NCBI GenBank assembly: GCA_944383945.1
Contig: CALWRL010000018.1
Location: 1 to 10,944 of the forward strand
Direction: 5' to 3'
DNA: 10,944 nt
Source of the DNA: an uncultured Clostridia bacterium
Lineage (GTDB): Bacteria > Bacillota > Clostridia > Christensenellales > UBA1242
Position numbers and translations under genes: made by a program. Shown in pieces: positions 1 through 6,210 of this stretch (within the stretch, counting starts at the first letter, position 1; every line of letters starts with the position of its first letter). The notes under the pieces are model-generated. The model worked only from the letters and a program-made list of their open reading frames with translations. It searched no databases and was not told the origin of the DNA.

Positions 1-1
1 G

Positions 2-286
2 GTTCAGAAAATTTTTGATAAAGCTAAGATTGAGGCAGCAGAAATTGTTAGCGAAAAAATTAAAAAAAATATAAATGCTTTAAATGAAGAGTTTGAACGC
101 CAGCAGAAAAAAGAAGAAGAATCAAGAATGGCTTTGTTACAAAGTCAAGAAACCAATTCAACTTCACAAGAATTAAAAGAAAACAAAGATAATATTGGAA
201 AAGATATTAATGTAAATGAGAAAAAAGAAGAAAGCGAAAATAAATTTAAAAGAAATTTAAAAATAAGAAAAAAATTCAGATATTAA
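2..286 (+). CDS. 3' end of an unrecognised charged, coiled-coil-like protein (N-terminus outside window)
   Basis: An open frame enters from the left edge and runs 94 codons to TAA at 284-286. The first ~40 residues are helical and heptad-like (FDKAKIEAAEIVSEKI, then NALNEEFERQQKKEEE), suggesting a coiled coil. The rest is low-complexity and rich in K, E, N and S, and the tail is basic (KRNLKIRKKFRY). No catalytic motif, membrane segment or signal is visible. The short AA-EIV-EKI pattern loosely recalls DivIVA or other coiled-coil cell-division proteins, but that is only a resemblance and I do not assign a function. It converges on the operon to its right and ends just before a shared terminator. 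That the frame is coding is likely, since it is long for the left edge and ends directly at a terminator; its identity is unknown. Confidence 0.6.
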   Translation, partial: VQKIFDKAKIEAAEIVSEKIKKNINALNEEFERQQKKEEESRMALLQSQETNSTSQELKENKDNIGKDINVNEKKEESENKFKRNLKIRKKFRY

Positions 287-290
287 TAAA

Positions 291-330
291 AAAAATACGC
301 CAATCATTAAAATTTGGCGTTTTTTATTTA
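291..330. terminator. Bidirectional rho-independent terminator
   Basis: ACGCCAA (297-303) pairs perfectly with TTGGCGT (314-320) around a 10-base loop. A T-run follows on the + strand (320-326) and an A-run precedes it (284-295), so a U-tract follows the hairpin in either direction. It serves both the partial + gene ending at 286 and the leftward operon whose last gene ends at 364. The stretch 321-363 is only A and T. Confidence 0.88.
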
Positions 331-363
331 TTTTTTTTAATTTTTTATTTTATATTTTATTTT

Positions 364-960
364 TTATTTAATATAATTTGTTTTTATTTTTTCTGGAATT
401 TTTGGCGAATTTATTCCTTTTTCTTTTCCAGCCTCAATACACTTTAAAATCCATGCCAAGTTTTCTCCCAACAATTCCATTGTTTGAACGCCTTCTTCAT
501 CTTTTAAAACTTCCTCTGGCGTGTTTCCATGAATCATATTCCAATAGTTAGAAGAAATTAATGGCATTGAATAAAACTGCGGATATTTATTTAAAACATC
601 AATCGAACTTGATGCTCCTCCCCTTCTGCAAGAAACAATGCAACAAGCTGGCTTTTGAACAAAATCTTTGCACATCATGAAAAGTTTATCCAAAAAACTT
701 ATTAGCGTTCCGTTTGGCGAAGCATAATAAACAGGCGAACCAAAAACAAAACCATCGTAATCTTTGATTGTTTGGGCAATGCTTTTAACAAAATTGTTTT
801 CTTCGCTTCCTTCTGCTCCAAAACCAGCAATGTTTTTGCTTCCAACATTTATTATGTTTGTTTCAATTCCTTGCTCATTTAATTTTTTTGCAATAATATT
901 AAGTGCTGTAAAAGTGCAACCTTTTTCTCTTGGACTTCCGTTGATCATTAAAACTTTCAT
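364..960 (-). CDS. Flavodoxin-fold NAD(P)H-dependent oxidoreductase (FMN reductase / iron-sulfur flavoprotein family), cysteine-less variant
   Basis: 198 residues, about the usual family length. The N-terminal beta strand and phosphate loop MKVLMINGSPR (1-11) and the isoalloxazine-side loop GSPVYYASPNG (74-84) are the hallmark FMN-binding elements of the NADPH-dependent FMN reductase-like flavodoxin superfamily. The C-terminal half (SSNYWNMIHGNTPEEV, 137-151, and LAWILKCIEAGK, 168-179) matches a widespread clostridial subfamily as I remember it. That subfamily normally carries a G-C-x-A-C-x-x-C stretch after the second strand; here the equivalent (44-56) reads AGFGAEGSEENNF, with no cysteine. 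It likely acts as a cytosolic FMN-dependent reductase; the substrate is unknown. The ATG has a strong GGGGGAG just upstream (short spacing). It lies 21 bases behind the SH3-like gene with no terminator between, so it is probably the last gene of the rpmH operon. Confidence 0.87.
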   Translation of the reverse strand: MKVLMINGSPREKGCTFTALNIIAKKLNEQGIETNIINVGSKNIAGFGAEGSEENNFVKSIAQTIKDYDGFVFGSPVYYASPNGTLISFLDKLFMMCKDFVQKPACCIVSCRRGGASSSIDVLNKYPQFYSMPLISSNYWNMIHGNTPEEVLKDEEGVQTMELLGENLAWILKCIEAGKEKGINSPKIPEKIKTNYIK

Positions 961-981
961 AAACTCCCCCTTTTAATCTTA

Positions 982-1653
982 TTATGATTTTAGTTTTTTA
1001 CTTTTCTTTCTTTTTTTTCTTGTTGTTAAAATTATTGAAACAATAATTGATACTACAAGCAAAAATATGAAGATAACTAATATTATTGTTCCGTTAAAAC
1101 CTTCAACTATAAGATTTTCAGATTTCACATAACCTGTTAATATTTTTCCATCTAACTCAAACATTATTTTATTATATTCTTTGTTTTTATCATAACCATC
1201 AATTATTTTAACTTCTTGATATTGTTTTAAAACAACTTCTTTCCCGTCTATTTTTAGTTTACTCTCTTCACTGTCATTTTTATCAACATAGATATTAACA
1301 TTTTCTTTTATTATTTTTGCGTTAGGGTCTAACTTTTTTTCAAGAAACTCTGTTTCTTTTATAACAGCATTTGAAACAATATATCCAATTTTTCCATTGT
1401 TGTTTACCTTGTAAAAACTTACTGTTCCATCATAGAATAAATTTTCATCTTCTAAAACAAGATTTGTTCCAAATAAAACTTCGTCAACAACTTCGCTAGA
1501 TGATGAAGCTTCTTTAAAAATAGTAGATGAATTAAAAATAACAACAACTTGATTTGTTGTTTCAGCAAAAACTGTTTTTTGATTTGTTTGCAAAAAACTT
1601 AAAGACAATAATCCTAAACATATTAAAAAAAGGATAGAAAATATTTTTTTCAT
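982..1653 (-). CDS. Secreted, membrane-anchored protein with SH3-like domain(s)
   Basis: 223 residues. It has an N-terminal signal peptide (basic MKK, hydrophobic 5-21, likely cleavage after VFA, residue 30). Residues 36-98 resemble a bacterial SH3-like domain, with a conserved F-Y-K-V strand (80-83) and a closing G-Y-I/V-x-S motif (90-94). Residues ~112-182 look like a second, divergent copy ending in TGYVKSENL (173-181). A single transmembrane segment spans 188-210, followed by a very basic cytoplasmic tail (RKKRKKSKKLKS). The predicted topology is type I: an extracellular SH3-like region anchored by one helix. Bacterial SH3-like domains often bind cell wall or peptides, so an envelope role is plausible but not shown. 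It lies 32 bases downstream of jag with no hairpin between. The ribosome site AAAGGA is unusually tight (1-2 bases) before ATG. Gene-level confidence is high; function is open. Confidence 0.8.
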   Translation of the reverse strand: MKKIFSILFLICLGLLSLSFLQTNQKTVFAETTNQVVVIFNSSTIFKEASSSSEVVDEVLFGTNLVLEDENLFYDGTVSFYKVNNNGKIGYIVSNAVIKETEFLEKKLDPNAKIIKENVNIYVDKNDSEESKLKIDGKEVVLKQYQEVKIIDGYDKNKEYNKIMFELDGKILTGYVKSENLIVEGFNGTIILVIFIFLLVVSIIVSIILTTRKKRKKSKKLKS

Positions 1654-1685
1654 ATCCTTTATATTATCACATTATAATCTTTAAA

Positions 1686-2525
1686 TCAACAATCTTGGTT
1701 TGTGTTTTCTTCTTGCTCTTCGTTTTTTGGAAGAATTACTATATATCTTGCAGGTTCAGTTCCTTTGCTAGTTGTTGTTACATATTCGCTTTTTTGCAAT
1801 TCTGTGTGAATAATTCTTCTTTCGTTTGCTATCATAGGTTCTAATTTCATTGGTCTTTTTGTTTTGATAACTTTATTTTCCATTCTGTGTGCCAATGCTT
1901 TAAGAGTTTCCTCTCTTTTTTGACGATAGTTTTCGATGTCTAAAATAAATTTCTTTCTTTTTCCGCTAAACTCGGTTTCAACAACAGAAGCAATGTATTG
2001 AATTGCATTTAAACATTCGCCTCTGTAACCAATTAAATCTCCTGTGTTTCCGCCTTCAACTTTAACGATTATTTCTTCTTCACTTTCTTGGCAATATACT
2101 TGATAATCTGTTTTGAAAAGTTCTAAAAAGCCTTTAATAAATTCAACGCCAGAAATTTTTTCTTTGCTTTTATGTTCCTTCTTTTCTTGTTTTTCTTTCT
2201 CTTTAATATCTTTTTTTTCTAGCTTTTCTTGTTCTTTGATTTCTTTCTTTTCTTCCTTCTCGTCTTTTATTAAAGATGGAATTTCTGCAAAAATTGCTTT
2301 AACATCTAAAACTTCTTCTGTTTCTTCATCTTCTGAAATGTTTTTTCTGTTTTCATATTTATCTAAACATTCTTCTGATATTGTTACCAAAACTTTTGCT
2401 TTTTTAAAAAGACCACCTTCATCTATTATTTTAATGTCAACATCTTCCCTAGTTGCTTTAAGTTCTAAAAGTGCATTTTCAATTGCTTTTTCAATTGTTT
2501 TTCCAATACCTTCACAACTTTTCAT
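1686..2525 (-). CDS. khpB: RNA-binding protein KhpB (Jag): Jag_N - KH - R3H
   Basis: 279 residues with the complete Jag architecture. The Jag_N domain (1-50) ends with the family's GGLFKKAKV-type strand. A long K/E-rich linker (~88-125) follows. The type II KH domain (~127-203) has the GxxG loop as GYRG (166-169), and the R3H domain (~205-265) has ERRIIH (235-240), giving the R-x3-H signature. In Gram-positive bacteria KhpB pairs with KhpA as a global RNA chaperone linked to cell elongation and division; that is family knowledge. Its ATG is preceded by AAAGGAG at good spacing, 11 bases after the yidC stop, so it belongs to the rpmH-rnpA-yidD-yidC operon in the canonical order. The lysine/glutamate linker produces a long antisense shadow frame on the + strand that is not a gene. 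The first residues and all three domains are intact. Confidence 0.95.
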   Translation of the reverse strand: MKSCEGIGKTIEKAIENALLELKATREDVDIKIIDEGGLFKKAKVLVTISEECLDKYENRKNISEDEETEEVLDVKAIFAEIPSLIKDEKEEKKEIKEQEKLEKKDIKEKEKQEKKEHKSKEKISGVEFIKGFLELFKTDYQVYCQESEEEIIVKVEGGNTGDLIGYRGECLNAIQYIASVVETEFSGKRKKFILDIENYRQKREETLKALAHRMENKVIKTKRPMKLEPMIANERRIIHTELQKSEYVTTTSKGTEPARYIVILPKNEEQEENTNQDC

Positions 2526-2536
2526 GTTTTCTCCTT

Positions 2537-3874
2537 TTATCTTTTATAAGAAGGTTCTCCTTCCGATTTTTTATTTCTTCTTTTTTCTAAATAGTCATCT
2601 AATTTAGTTATACATAAGTTTATTAATGGAGTTGTTGCAAGTCCAAATAGAGAACTCATTAAAATGTATAAACCAAAAACTGCATTATAACTTAATGTAA
2701 TATAAAACATTAAACCTGGAATTAAAATTAACATTAAAAGTCCGCCTGGTGCTTTTGCCTTTTTTTCTTCTTCTGTTTGATTTTTCTTTCTCTTAAATTT
2801 AAGTTTTCCTTGGGTTGCAAGCATAGACAAAACATTTATAACAACTGCCAAAATAGGTATTATCATGTAACCATTAACTCTATTTTCGCTTTCTATTGCA
2901 GAAATAACTTTTTCATATTTTAATTTATCTGCTTCTTTGTTTGCTTCCAATCTAAGATTGAATGTTTCTTCTTGACCTTCTTTTAACTCTTTAACATAAG
3001 TTATTCTTGCAAGAGAAACATACTCATCATAACTTGTTATTGAATTTGTCCATGGAACATCACTTTTCCAAACATTATCTATCCATAGCCAGCTATCTTT
3101 AACATTGTTATATGTTTCTTTAACTTTTAAATTAATTTCATTTAAAAACTGTTCCTCTGTTTTTCCACCTGTTGCTGTTGTTGCAGCAACAATCATTTGG
3201 TTTACGCTTTCTTGTTGGTTAATTTTTTCTTGTGCTTTTTGTTTAGCGTAATTTGATATTGTTTCTAGTTCTTCTGGGGTTAAATCGCTTGAACCTTTTT
3301 CTGCGATTATTTGTTCTTTCTTTTCGTTGTATGCGATTGTATATTCTGAATTATAAATTTCATCTCTTTTTTGATTGTATGCGTTTAAATAAACATCATA
3401 TCCTGTTTCTTCAACTGCTAAATCATAAGTTTTTTCCATTTCTTGAAATTGAAACCCAACTTTGTATGCAGCCATTGAATTAAGTCCAGAAAACAACGTT
3501 ATAAAAATAAACAATGTTAATGCCATATAAACTATCATAAGCGCACAAGAACCTGTAACATTGTAATTATACTTTTTGTAAATTTCCATTGTTTTTTGGT
3601 TTATCATTTGCTTATTGTTGCCATATTTTTTTTGAATTTTTTCAATTTCTGGTTGAACAAGCGCTTGAACTTTTGTGTTTTTAACAGTCATTCTCCTATT
3701 AAAAAAATCAATAGGTAGAAGAACAATCTTTAAAACAAGAGTAAAAATTATTATTGCCCATGCGTAATTAGGAATGCCATTGTGAAAAGCCATAATAATT
3801 TGTTCCCAAACACCTGTTGGCTTGTTTATTGCAACTGCTCCTATATAATTTGAGAAATTAACTATATTAGCCAT
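2537..3874 (-). CDS. yidC: Membrane protein insertase YidC/Oxa1 with a long extracytoplasmic insertion
   Basis: 445 residues, well above the ~250-290 of standard Gram-positive YidC. Membrane segments are seen at ~38-56, 107-128, 335-353, 378-395 and 397-417. The cytoplasmic hairpin loop (57-106) carries the typical VQPEIEKIQKKYG. The hydrophilic-groove position that is Arg in Bacillus SpoIIIJ appears to be Lys49 (FTLVLKIVLLP), a conservative change. The extra length is a ~200-residue, helix-prone, charged region between TM2 and TM3 (131-333). It includes SWLWIDNVWKSD (261-272), recalling the W-I-x-D motif that precedes TM3 in other YidC proteins. There is no signal peptide or lipobox. It inserts membrane proteins with SRP/Sec. 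The start overlaps the end of yidD by 13 bases, with AAAGGAG inside the yidD end, which suggests translational coupling. Long YidC variants are known in clostridia, so this is unlikely to be an artefact. Confidence 0.95.
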   Translation of the reverse strand: MANIVNFSNYIGAVAINKPTGVWEQIIMAFHNGIPNYAWAIIIFTLVLKIVLLPIDFFNRRMTVKNTKVQALVQPEIEKIQKKYGNNKQMINQKTMEIYKKYNYNVTGSCALMIVYMALTLFIFITLFSGLNSMAAYKVGFQFQEMEKTYDLAVEETGYDVYLNAYNQKRDEIYNSEYTIAYNEKKEQIIAEKGSSDLTPEELETISNYAKQKAQEKINQQESVNQMIVAATTATGGKTEEQFLNEINLKVKETYNNVKDSWLWIDNVWKSDVPWTNSITSYDEYVSLARITYVKELKEGQEETFNLRLEANKEADKLKYEKVISAIESENRVNGYMIIPILAVVINVLSMLATQGKLKFKRKKNQTEEEKKAKAPGGLLMLILIPGLMFYITLSYNAVFGLYILMSSLFGLATTPLINLCITKLDDYLEKRRNKKSEGEPSYKR

Positions 3875-4134
3875 TTTACATCTCCTTTAATATTTAGAGG
3901 AATTGGATCATATCCAAATTTTCCTTTTGGCCTACACTTAGAAATTCTTTTTAACCCTAACCAAAATCCTTTAAACGGTCCAAATTCTTTAATTGCCTGT
4001 TCCATGTAGGTTGAACACGTTGGCGTAAACCCACATGTGTTTGGCAAAATTGGGCTTATTAAATATTTATAAATCTTTATTATAGCAATAAAAACTATCC
4101 TAATTGGATATGTTAAAATTTTAATTATTTTCAT
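3862..4134 (-). CDS. yidD: Membrane protein insertion efficiency factor YidD
   Basis: 90 residues, about the usual size. A hydrophobic or amphipathic N-terminal helix (1-27) leads into the family signature CGFTPTCSTYMEQAI (34-48), then LGLKRISKCRP (60-70) and GYDPIP (74-79), with the three conserved cysteines (34, 40, 68). YidD is a small membrane-associated protein encoded between rnpA and yidC in most bacteria and assists membrane protein insertion. Here it overlaps rnpA by 14 bases and yidC by 13, so translation is probably coupled. Its own ribosome site is weak (AAGG about 11 bases before ATG), consistent with coupling to rnpA. Confidence 0.95.
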   Translation of the reverse strand: MKIIKILTYPIRIVFIAIIKIYKYLISPILPNTCGFTPTCSTYMEQAIKEFGPFKGFWLGLKRISKCRPKGKFGYDPIPLNIKGDVKWLI

Positions 4135-4504
4135 CTATATAATTGCCTTGTGGCTTGTTTTCTTCTTTAATTAATAAGCCTGATTTATTTAACAAATTAT
4201 TTACAACTTCTCTTATTTCAATTAGGCTTTTATCAACTATGCTTTCTCTAGCAATAAAAATGTAGTTATAGTTTTCGTTAAATTTTTTTATTTCTAATCT
4301 AACTGCTTCTCTTAATAATCTTTTAACCCTGCTTCTTACAACACTGTTCCCAATTTTTTTACTGACAGTAAATCCAATTTTAAAGGGTTTAAATTTTGTT
4401 TTTATATAACTCATTGAAAGAATTTGTTCGTGCTTTGTTAAACCATGTTTGTAAATATAATTGAACTGTTTATTTTTTTTTAAACGATTTTCCTTAGGCA
4501 ACAT
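4121..4504 (-). CDS. rnpA: Ribonuclease P protein component
   Basis: 127 residues. The MLPKENRLKKNKQF start, FTVSKKIGNSVVRSRVKRLL (45-64) and the basic alpha-2 helix are diagnostic for the small protein subunit that helps the RNase P RNA recognise pre-tRNA 5' leaders. The usual R-N-R of this helix reads R57-S58-R59, a mild departure at the central Asn. The C-terminal ~15 residues (EENKPQGNYIDENN) are a polar extension overlapping yidD. A strong AAGGGGG site sits 6 bases before ATG and overlaps the rpmH stop; the gap to rpmH is 11 bases. It is part of the rpmH operon. Confidence 0.95.
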   Translation of the reverse strand: MLPKENRLKKNKQFNYIYKHGLTKHEQILSMSYIKTKFKPFKIGFTVSKKIGNSVVRSRVKRLLREAVRLEIKKFNENYNYIFIARESIVDKSLIEIREVVNNLLNKSGLLIKEENKPQGNYIDENN

Positions 4505-4515
4505 GATTTGCCCCC

Positions 4516-4650
4516 TTATGCAGAAAGTTTTGCTCTTCCTCTGTTTCTGCGTCTTTTAATAACATTTCTTCCGCTTTTTGTTTTCATTCTTTCACGAAAA
4601 CCATGAACTTTACTTCTTTGACGCTTTTTTGGTTGATATGTTCTTTTCAT
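4516..4650 (-). CDS. rpmH: 50S ribosomal protein L34
   Basis: A complete frame of 44 codons, the standard L34 length. It begins MKRTYQPKKRQRSK, continues with HGFRERMKTKSGRNVIKRRR and ends RGRAKLSA, which is the canonical L34 sequence. The ATG (4648-4650) has a textbook AAGGAGG site 7 bases upstream. It is the first gene of the leftward operon and is divergent from dnaA, the classic Bacillota origin arrangement. It is missed by length filters because it is short. Confidence 0.98.
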   Translation of the reverse strand: MKRTYQPKKRQRSKVHGFRERMKTKSGRNVIKRRRNRGRAKLSA

Positions 4651-4665
4651 TATTTCCCTCCTTAT

Positions 4666-4699
4666 AAATTACTTGAAAATTCTATTTAACAAGTAATTT
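4666..4699 (-). repeat. 10-bp perfect inverted repeat at the 5' end of the rpmH operon transcript
   Basis: AAATTACTTG (4666-4675) and CAAGTAATTT (4690-4699) form a perfect 10-bp inverted repeat with a 14-base loop. It lies between the rpmH -10 box (4702-4707) and the ribosome site (4656-4663). The right arm starts at or just before the expected transcription start, so the mRNA would begin with a hairpin that ends 2 bases before the Shine-Dalgarno sequence. It could be an mRNA-stabilising 5' stem, a translational control element or a dyad operator; the sequence does not decide. Confidence 0.6.
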
Positions 4700-4701
4700 T
4701 G

Positions 4702-4730
4702 ATTATATATTAATAATAACATGATGTCAA
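4702..4730 (-). promoter_or_regulatory. Perfect-consensus SigA-type promoter of the rpmH operon
   Basis: Read on the - strand: TTGACA (4730-4725), a 17-base spacer, TATAAT (4707-4702). Both hexamers are exact and the spacing is ideal. The predicted start is near 4694-4697, giving a ~45-base leader before rpmH. This is expected for a ribosomal protein operon. Confidence 0.85.
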
Positions 4731-4773
4731 ACTATTTTTTTGTTTGTATGTTAAATAATTTTTTGTTAAACTA

Positions 4774-4803
4774 TGATACAAATTTATTATTTTGTGATAT
4801 AAT
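4774..4803 (+). promoter_or_regulatory. Extended -10 promoter of dnaA
   Basis: TGATATAAT (4795-4803) is an exact extended -10 element (TGn-TATAAT), 17 bases before the dnaA start codon. The -35 region (TGATAC around 4774-4779) is poor, as is common for extended -10 promoters. The dnaA ribosome site GAGGA lies 5 bases before ATG. The divergent rpmH-dnaA gap (4651-4820) contains this promoter, the rpmH promoter and hairpin, and two TGTTAAA repeats (4749 and 4764), but no TTATCCACA DnaA box. Confidence 0.7.
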
Positions 4804-4820
4804 ACAAATCGAGGATAAAA

Positions 4821-6179
4821 ATGAAAGAATTACAAACGCTTTGGAAACAAGTATTAAATAAAATTGAAATAATGGTTAGCGCCGTTTCTTTTGAACTTTG
4901 GATAGAACCTCTTGAAGTTTTAGATTTTCCATCTTCCGAAAAATTAATTTTGGTTGCTAACACAGAATATGCTAAAAAACAAGTTATAAAAAGACACAAC
5001 GAACAATTGCAAGAGGCTATTAAAGATGTTTTTGGAGAAGAAGTTTCTTTTGAAATTTTAGACCCTATTGAAAAAAAAGAATATCTTAAAAAAAATAAGC
5101 CAGATTCTAAACAAACAGTTATAGAAAAAGATGAACAGCAATCTAGTTCGTTTGACCCTAAATTTACTTTTGATAATTTTGTTGTTGGAAAATGCAATCA
5201 AATTGTTTATGCTGCTGCTCACTCAGTTGCAGAAAATCCTGGTAAAAGATTTAATCCTTTGTTTATTTATGGTGGAAGCGGGCTTGGAAAAACTCACCTT
5301 CTTCATGCAATTGGAAATTTTATTTCAAAAGAAAACCCTAACTTAAAACTTAAATATGTAACCTGTGAACAATTTACAAACGACTATATCAACAGTTTGC
5401 ACGGTTCTGCAAAAGAATTAAACATTAACAAATTTAGAGAAAAATACAGAAACACCGATGTTTTAATGGTTGATGACATTCAATTTATAAGCAATAAAAA
5501 CGAAACTCAAGAAGAGTTTTTCCACACTTTTAACGATTTGTTTCAAAACAACAAACAAATTATTATTGCTTCAGATAGACCTCCAAAAGAAATTGCAACT
5601 TTAAGCGACCGTTTAAAATCTCGTTTTGCTAGCGGTTTTATTCAAGATATGCAAGTTCCAGATTTTGAAACAAGAGTTGCAATATTAAGAAAAAAAGCTC
5701 AACTTGAAAAATATTTTATAGACGATGATGTTATAAACTTCATAGCAGAAAAAGTTGACACTAACATTAGAGAAATGGAAGGTCTTTTGTCTAAGGTTTA
5801 CTTTTTGGCAACACTTCTTGGAAAACCATCGGCTACAATTGAAGAAGCAAAAGAAGCTTTAAAAGAAGAATTAGATGAAAAAAGAGAAGATTTAAACCCA
5901 GATTCAATTATTAATGCCGTTTGTAAATATTTTTCTGTTTCTAAAGCAGATATTGTTGGTAAAAAGAAAAATAAAGAAATAGTTGAACCTAGAATGATTG
6001 CAATATATTTAATTTGTGAAATGTTAGATTTGCCTTTGGTTGTTATTGGAAAAACATTCGGCGGTAGAGACCACACAACTATTATTCATGCAAGGGACAA
6101 AATCACAGAACAAATCAAGGAAAATGGAAAAATAAAATCATTTGTAACAGCAGTTAAAGAAATAATTAATGGAAATTAA
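4821..6179 (+). CDS. dnaA: Chromosomal replication initiator protein DnaA
   Basis: 452 residues, full length. Domain I (1-~80) has the LWKQVLNKIE...FELWIEPL pattern. Domain II is a short polar linker (~84-112). Domain III is the AAA+ ATPase, with Walker A GGSGLGKT (151-158), Walker B VLMVDDIQ (214-221), a sensor-1-type SDRPP (251-255) and the RLKSRFASG segment (264-272). Domain IV carries the DnaA signature FGGRDHTTIIHARDKI (413-428). DnaA-ATP binds DnaA boxes and melts oriC. In an ungapped comparison with E. coli DnaA, R391 (=R399), L406 (=L422), D417, H418 and T419 are kept. Position 407 is Val where E. coli has base-contacting Pro423, and E389 and C399 replace basic residues. It is divergent from rpmH, but unusually is not followed by dnaN. 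Confidence 0.98.
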   Translation: MKELQTLWKQVLNKIEIMVSAVSFELWIEPLEVLDFPSSEKLILVANTEYAKKQVIKRHNEQLQEAIKDVFGEEVSFEILDPIEKKEYLKKNKPDSKQTVIEKDEQQSSSFDPKFTFDNFVVGKCNQIVYAAAHSVAENPGKRFNPLFIYGGSGLGKTHLLHAIGNFISKENPNLKLKYVTCEQFTNDYINSLHGSAKELNINKFREKYRNTDVLMVDDIQFISNKNETQEEFFHTFNDLFQNNKQIIIASDRPPKEIATLSDRLKSRFASGFIQDMQVPDFETRVAILRKKAQLEKYFIDDDVINFIAEKVDTNIREMEGLLSKVYFLATLLGKPSATIEEAKEALKEELDEKREDLNPDSIINAVCKYFSVSKADIVGKKKNKEIVEPRMIAIYLICEMLDLPLVVIGKTFGGRDHTTIIHARDKITEQIKENGKIKSFVTAVKEIINGN

Positions 6180-6206
6180 AAAAGGATTAAAAAATCCTTT
6201 TTTTTA
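6179..6206. terminator. Bidirectional rho-independent terminator between dnaA and pth
   Basis: AAAAAGGATT (6179-6188) pairs with AATCCTTTTT (6193-6202) around a 4-base loop. It is flanked by A-rich sequence on the left and T-rich on the right, so it can stop both dnaA (stop at 6177-6179) and the convergent pth (end at 6211). The stem is AT-rich and therefore modest in strength. Confidence 0.8.
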
Positions 6207-6210
6207 TTTA

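Noticed and set aside
2113..2607. 164-codon frame on the + strand, Ser/Phe-rich
   Set aside because: It is the antisense of the K/E-rich linker and N-terminus of jag and the end of yidC; low-complexity K/E codons read as S/F on the other strand. No ribosome site.
4711..4719. TAATAATAA as a possible DnaA-trio element
   Set aside because: Only three repeats, inside the rpmH promoter spacer, with no adjacent DnaA box or GC cluster; expected by chance at this base composition.
4787..5197. 136-codon - strand frame overlapping the dnaA start
   Set aside because: It lies antisense to dnaA domains I-II and covers the dnaA promoter and start. dnaA is unambiguous, and this frame has no recognisable domain.
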